Origin: Bacteroidota bacterium
GTDB lineage: Bacteria; Bacteroidota; Bacteroidia; Bacteroidales; VadinHA17
NCBI GenBank assembly: GCA_030642585.1
Contig: DAOWNN010000014.1
Location: 1 to 16,253 of the forward strand
DNA length: 16,253 nucleotides
Direction: 5' to 3'
The notes under the pieces are model-generated. The model saw only the letters and a program-made list of their open reading frames with translations, was not told where the DNA came from and searched no databases. The translations under genes were made by a program, and so were the position numbers. Numbering within the stretch: the first letter of the stretch is position 1; the number at the start of each line of letters is the position of its first letter. Below are positions 14,758 to 16,253 of this stretch, piece by piece.

Positions 14758-16253
14758 TTGGAGGAAATAACTTTAAAGACCATTAGTAGCATCTCAGACA
14801 TATTGTGGAGTAACTTCTGGACTCATGTAAGCTTGTTTATCTCAATCTTATATGGGATTACCATCCTGTTTATTATTTTGTTGATTATCCTGGAGAACAG
14901 GGACCCGATAAAAACTATCTCCTGGACTCTGGTTATTATGCTGATTCCTGTATTTGGGGTAATTTTTTACATTCTTTTTGGTCAGAATTACCGCAAACAA
15001 AAAATCTTCTCAAGGAAAGGGCTTAGAGACCTGACCAGGATGGCCAATATTAGTTATAAGCAGCTTCAGGATTTCGAAAGCCTTGATATTCTGGAGAATG
15101 AAAAGATCAAAAGCAAATCTAAGATCATTTCACTTCTTCTTAGAAACAGCAAGTCAATATTAACAAAATCAAATAAGGTAGAAGTTCTGTTTGACGGGGA
15201 AGCTACCTTTGATTCTATTTTAAATGCCATTGCAAGTGCAGATGATCACATACATATGGAGTTTTACAGGTGGGAATCTGATCAGATAGGTCATAAAATT
15301 ATGGATGCTCTTATATTAAAGGCCAGGAAAGGGCTGAAAATAAGGCTGATATATGACGATGTTGGGAGTTGGAAGATAAGTAAAAAATATGTCAGGGAAT
15401 TACGAAAGGAAGGAATACAGGTTAAAGTTTTTATGCCGGTAAGGTTTCCATATTTTACAAGTAAGGTGAATTTCAGAAATCATCGTAAAATTGTAGTGAT
15501 TGATGGGATAGTAGGTTATGTAGGAGGCTTGAATATTGCGGATAAATATATTCAAGGTACAAAAAAACTGGGTGCATGGAGTGATACACATCTCAGGATA
15601 GAAGGGGAGGCCGTAAAATCACTACAAACTATTTTTTCTATGGATTGGTTTTTTGTTTCTGGTAAAGCCATAGGCAGCCCCAACAGGTATTTCCCGGAAC
15701 ATAAAACTACTGAACAACAGCTAGTGCAAATAACCGCCAGTGGTCCGGATTCAGACTGGGCTTCCATCCTTCAGGCATACATTGCAGCTATTACTTCAGC
15801 CAGGGATTATATTTATATTTCCACGCCTTATTTTTCTCCAACAGAATCTATCCTTACGGCTTTATCAACAATGGCCCTGAGTGGGGTTGATGTGAAAATT
15901 TTACTGCCTGCAGTTTCTGACTCAACAGTTTCTTATTGGAATTCTTTTTCTTATGTCAGGGAAATGCTTGACGCTGGAATTGAGGTTTATCTGTATGAAA
16001 AAGGCTTTAACCATTCAAAATTGTTGCTTGTTGATGATATATTTTCATCTGTTGGTACCGCTAACCTTGACAATCGTAGTTTTGATCTGAATTTTGAAGT
16101 AAATGCCCATATTTATGACGAAGAGACTAATAGAATCCTTGTGAAAAGATTCAAACAAGATATGGATGCGAGCCGGAAAGTGAATTTAAGCTCCTGGAGA
16201 AAAAGACCATTTAAACAAAAATTAAAAGAATCCCTGTCACGTATCCTTGGACC
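14758..16253 (+). CDS. cls: Cardiolipin synthase (phospholipase D family), 3' end beyond window
   Basis: This membrane enzyme joins two phosphatidylglycerol molecules into cardiolipin and glycerol. The frame is open from about 14740 to the window edge (about 498 codons from 14758), so only a few C-terminal residues are likely to be missing. There are two N-terminal membrane helices (codons about 22-45 and 52-73), with the family segment LENRDPIKTISW between them and FGQNYRKQK after them. Both PLD catalytic motifs are intact: HRKIVVID (H242, K244, D249), followed by GYVGGLN, and HSKLLLVD (H419, K421, D426), followed by SVGTANLDNRS. The first in-frame ATG is at 14938, inside the second helix, so the start must be a non-ATG codon. 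TTG at 14758 gives the usual N-terminal length. GGAGG at 14760-14764 could instead serve a slightly later rare start. The coding assignment is firm, the start is not. Confidence 0.9.
   Translation, partial: MEEITLKTISSISDILWSNFWTHVSLFISILYGITILFIILLIILENRDPIKTISWTLVIMLIPVFGVIFYILFGQNYRKQKIFSRKGLRDLTRMANISYKQLQDFESLDILENEKIKSKSKIISLLLRNSKSILTKSNKVEVLFDGEATFDSILNAIASADDHIHMEFYRWESDQIGHKIMDALILKARKGLKIRLIYDDVGSWKISKKYVRELRKEGIQVKVFMPVRFPYFTSKVNFRNHRKIVVIDGIVGYVGGLNIADKYIQGTKKLGAWSDTHLRIEGEAVKSLQTIFSMDWFFVSGKAIGSPNRYFPEHKTTEQQLVQITASGPDSDWASILQAYIAAITSARDYIYISTPYFSPTESILTALSTMALSGVDVKILLPAVSDSTVSYWNSFSYVREMLDAGIEVYLYEKGFNHSKLLLVDDIFSSVGTANLDNRSFDLNFEVNAHIYDEETNRILVKRFKQDMDASRKVNLSSWRKRPFKQKLKESLSRILG

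Noticed and set aside
15400..15767. Minus-strand open frames within the cardiolipin synthase region
   Set aside because: The plus strand carries an uninterrupted frame with both HKD motifs across this stretch.

Overview
The window looks like a chromosomal segment of a Bacteroidota bacterium. The base composition is AT-rich and Shine-Dalgarno sequences are weak or absent. Several genes are preceded by TTTG/TTG...TAnnTTTG promoter elements, and two genes encode signal-peptide-bearing outer-membrane beta-barrel-like proteins typical of the phylum. I saw no tRNA, rRNA, CRISPR array, transposase or prophage gene.

Layout. (1) 1-1875, plus strand: the C-terminal end of a RelA/SpoT (p)ppGpp synthetase/hydrolase, then a small secreted or outer-membrane protein with a good promoter, then a PrsW-type intramembrane protease. 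(2) 1876-1997: a compact double hairpin with GTAG feet, built like an inverted REP pair, lying between convergent genes. (3) 1998-7479: a damage-response or mutagenesis cassette. An XRE-type HTH plus S24 (LexA/CI-like) repressor is divergent from an active-site-intact Y-family polymerase (DinB), which is followed on the same strand by a second, short DNA polymerase III alpha subunit (DnaE2/ImuC-like) with a degenerate PHP domain. A perfect 8+5+8 palindrome sits on the predicted promoter of the repressor gene. (4) 7758-12653: a 1631-residue soluble sensor histidine kinase (receiver-like domain, seven PAS and two GAF regions, HisKA, HATPase). (5) 12647-13774, minus strand: an L-2-hydroxyglutarate oxidase-like FAD enzyme that overlaps the end of the kinase gene tail to tail. 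(6) 14089-14685: an outer-membrane beta-barrel protein with its own -7 element and a clear terminator. (7) 14758 to the edge: cardiolipin synthase, apparently starting at a non-ATG codon and cut off by the window end.

How the genes fit together. The coherent system is the cassette in part 3. The repressor has the Ala-Gly cleavage site and the Ser/Lys dyad of self-cleaving SOS repressors. It presumably represses itself, and probably the divergent dinB-dnaE pair, until DNA damage triggers cleavage. DinB and the second DnaE would then carry out translesion synthesis. The three spacers around these genes (4998-5182, 6374-6651, 7480-7757) all contain short degenerate tandem arrays, mostly with a 7-8 nt period but with different unit sequences. 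This is the least explained structure in the window. The other genes (stringent response, PrsW, sensor kinase, cardiolipin synthase, OMPs) fit a general stress and envelope theme, but nothing in the sequence ties them to the cassette.
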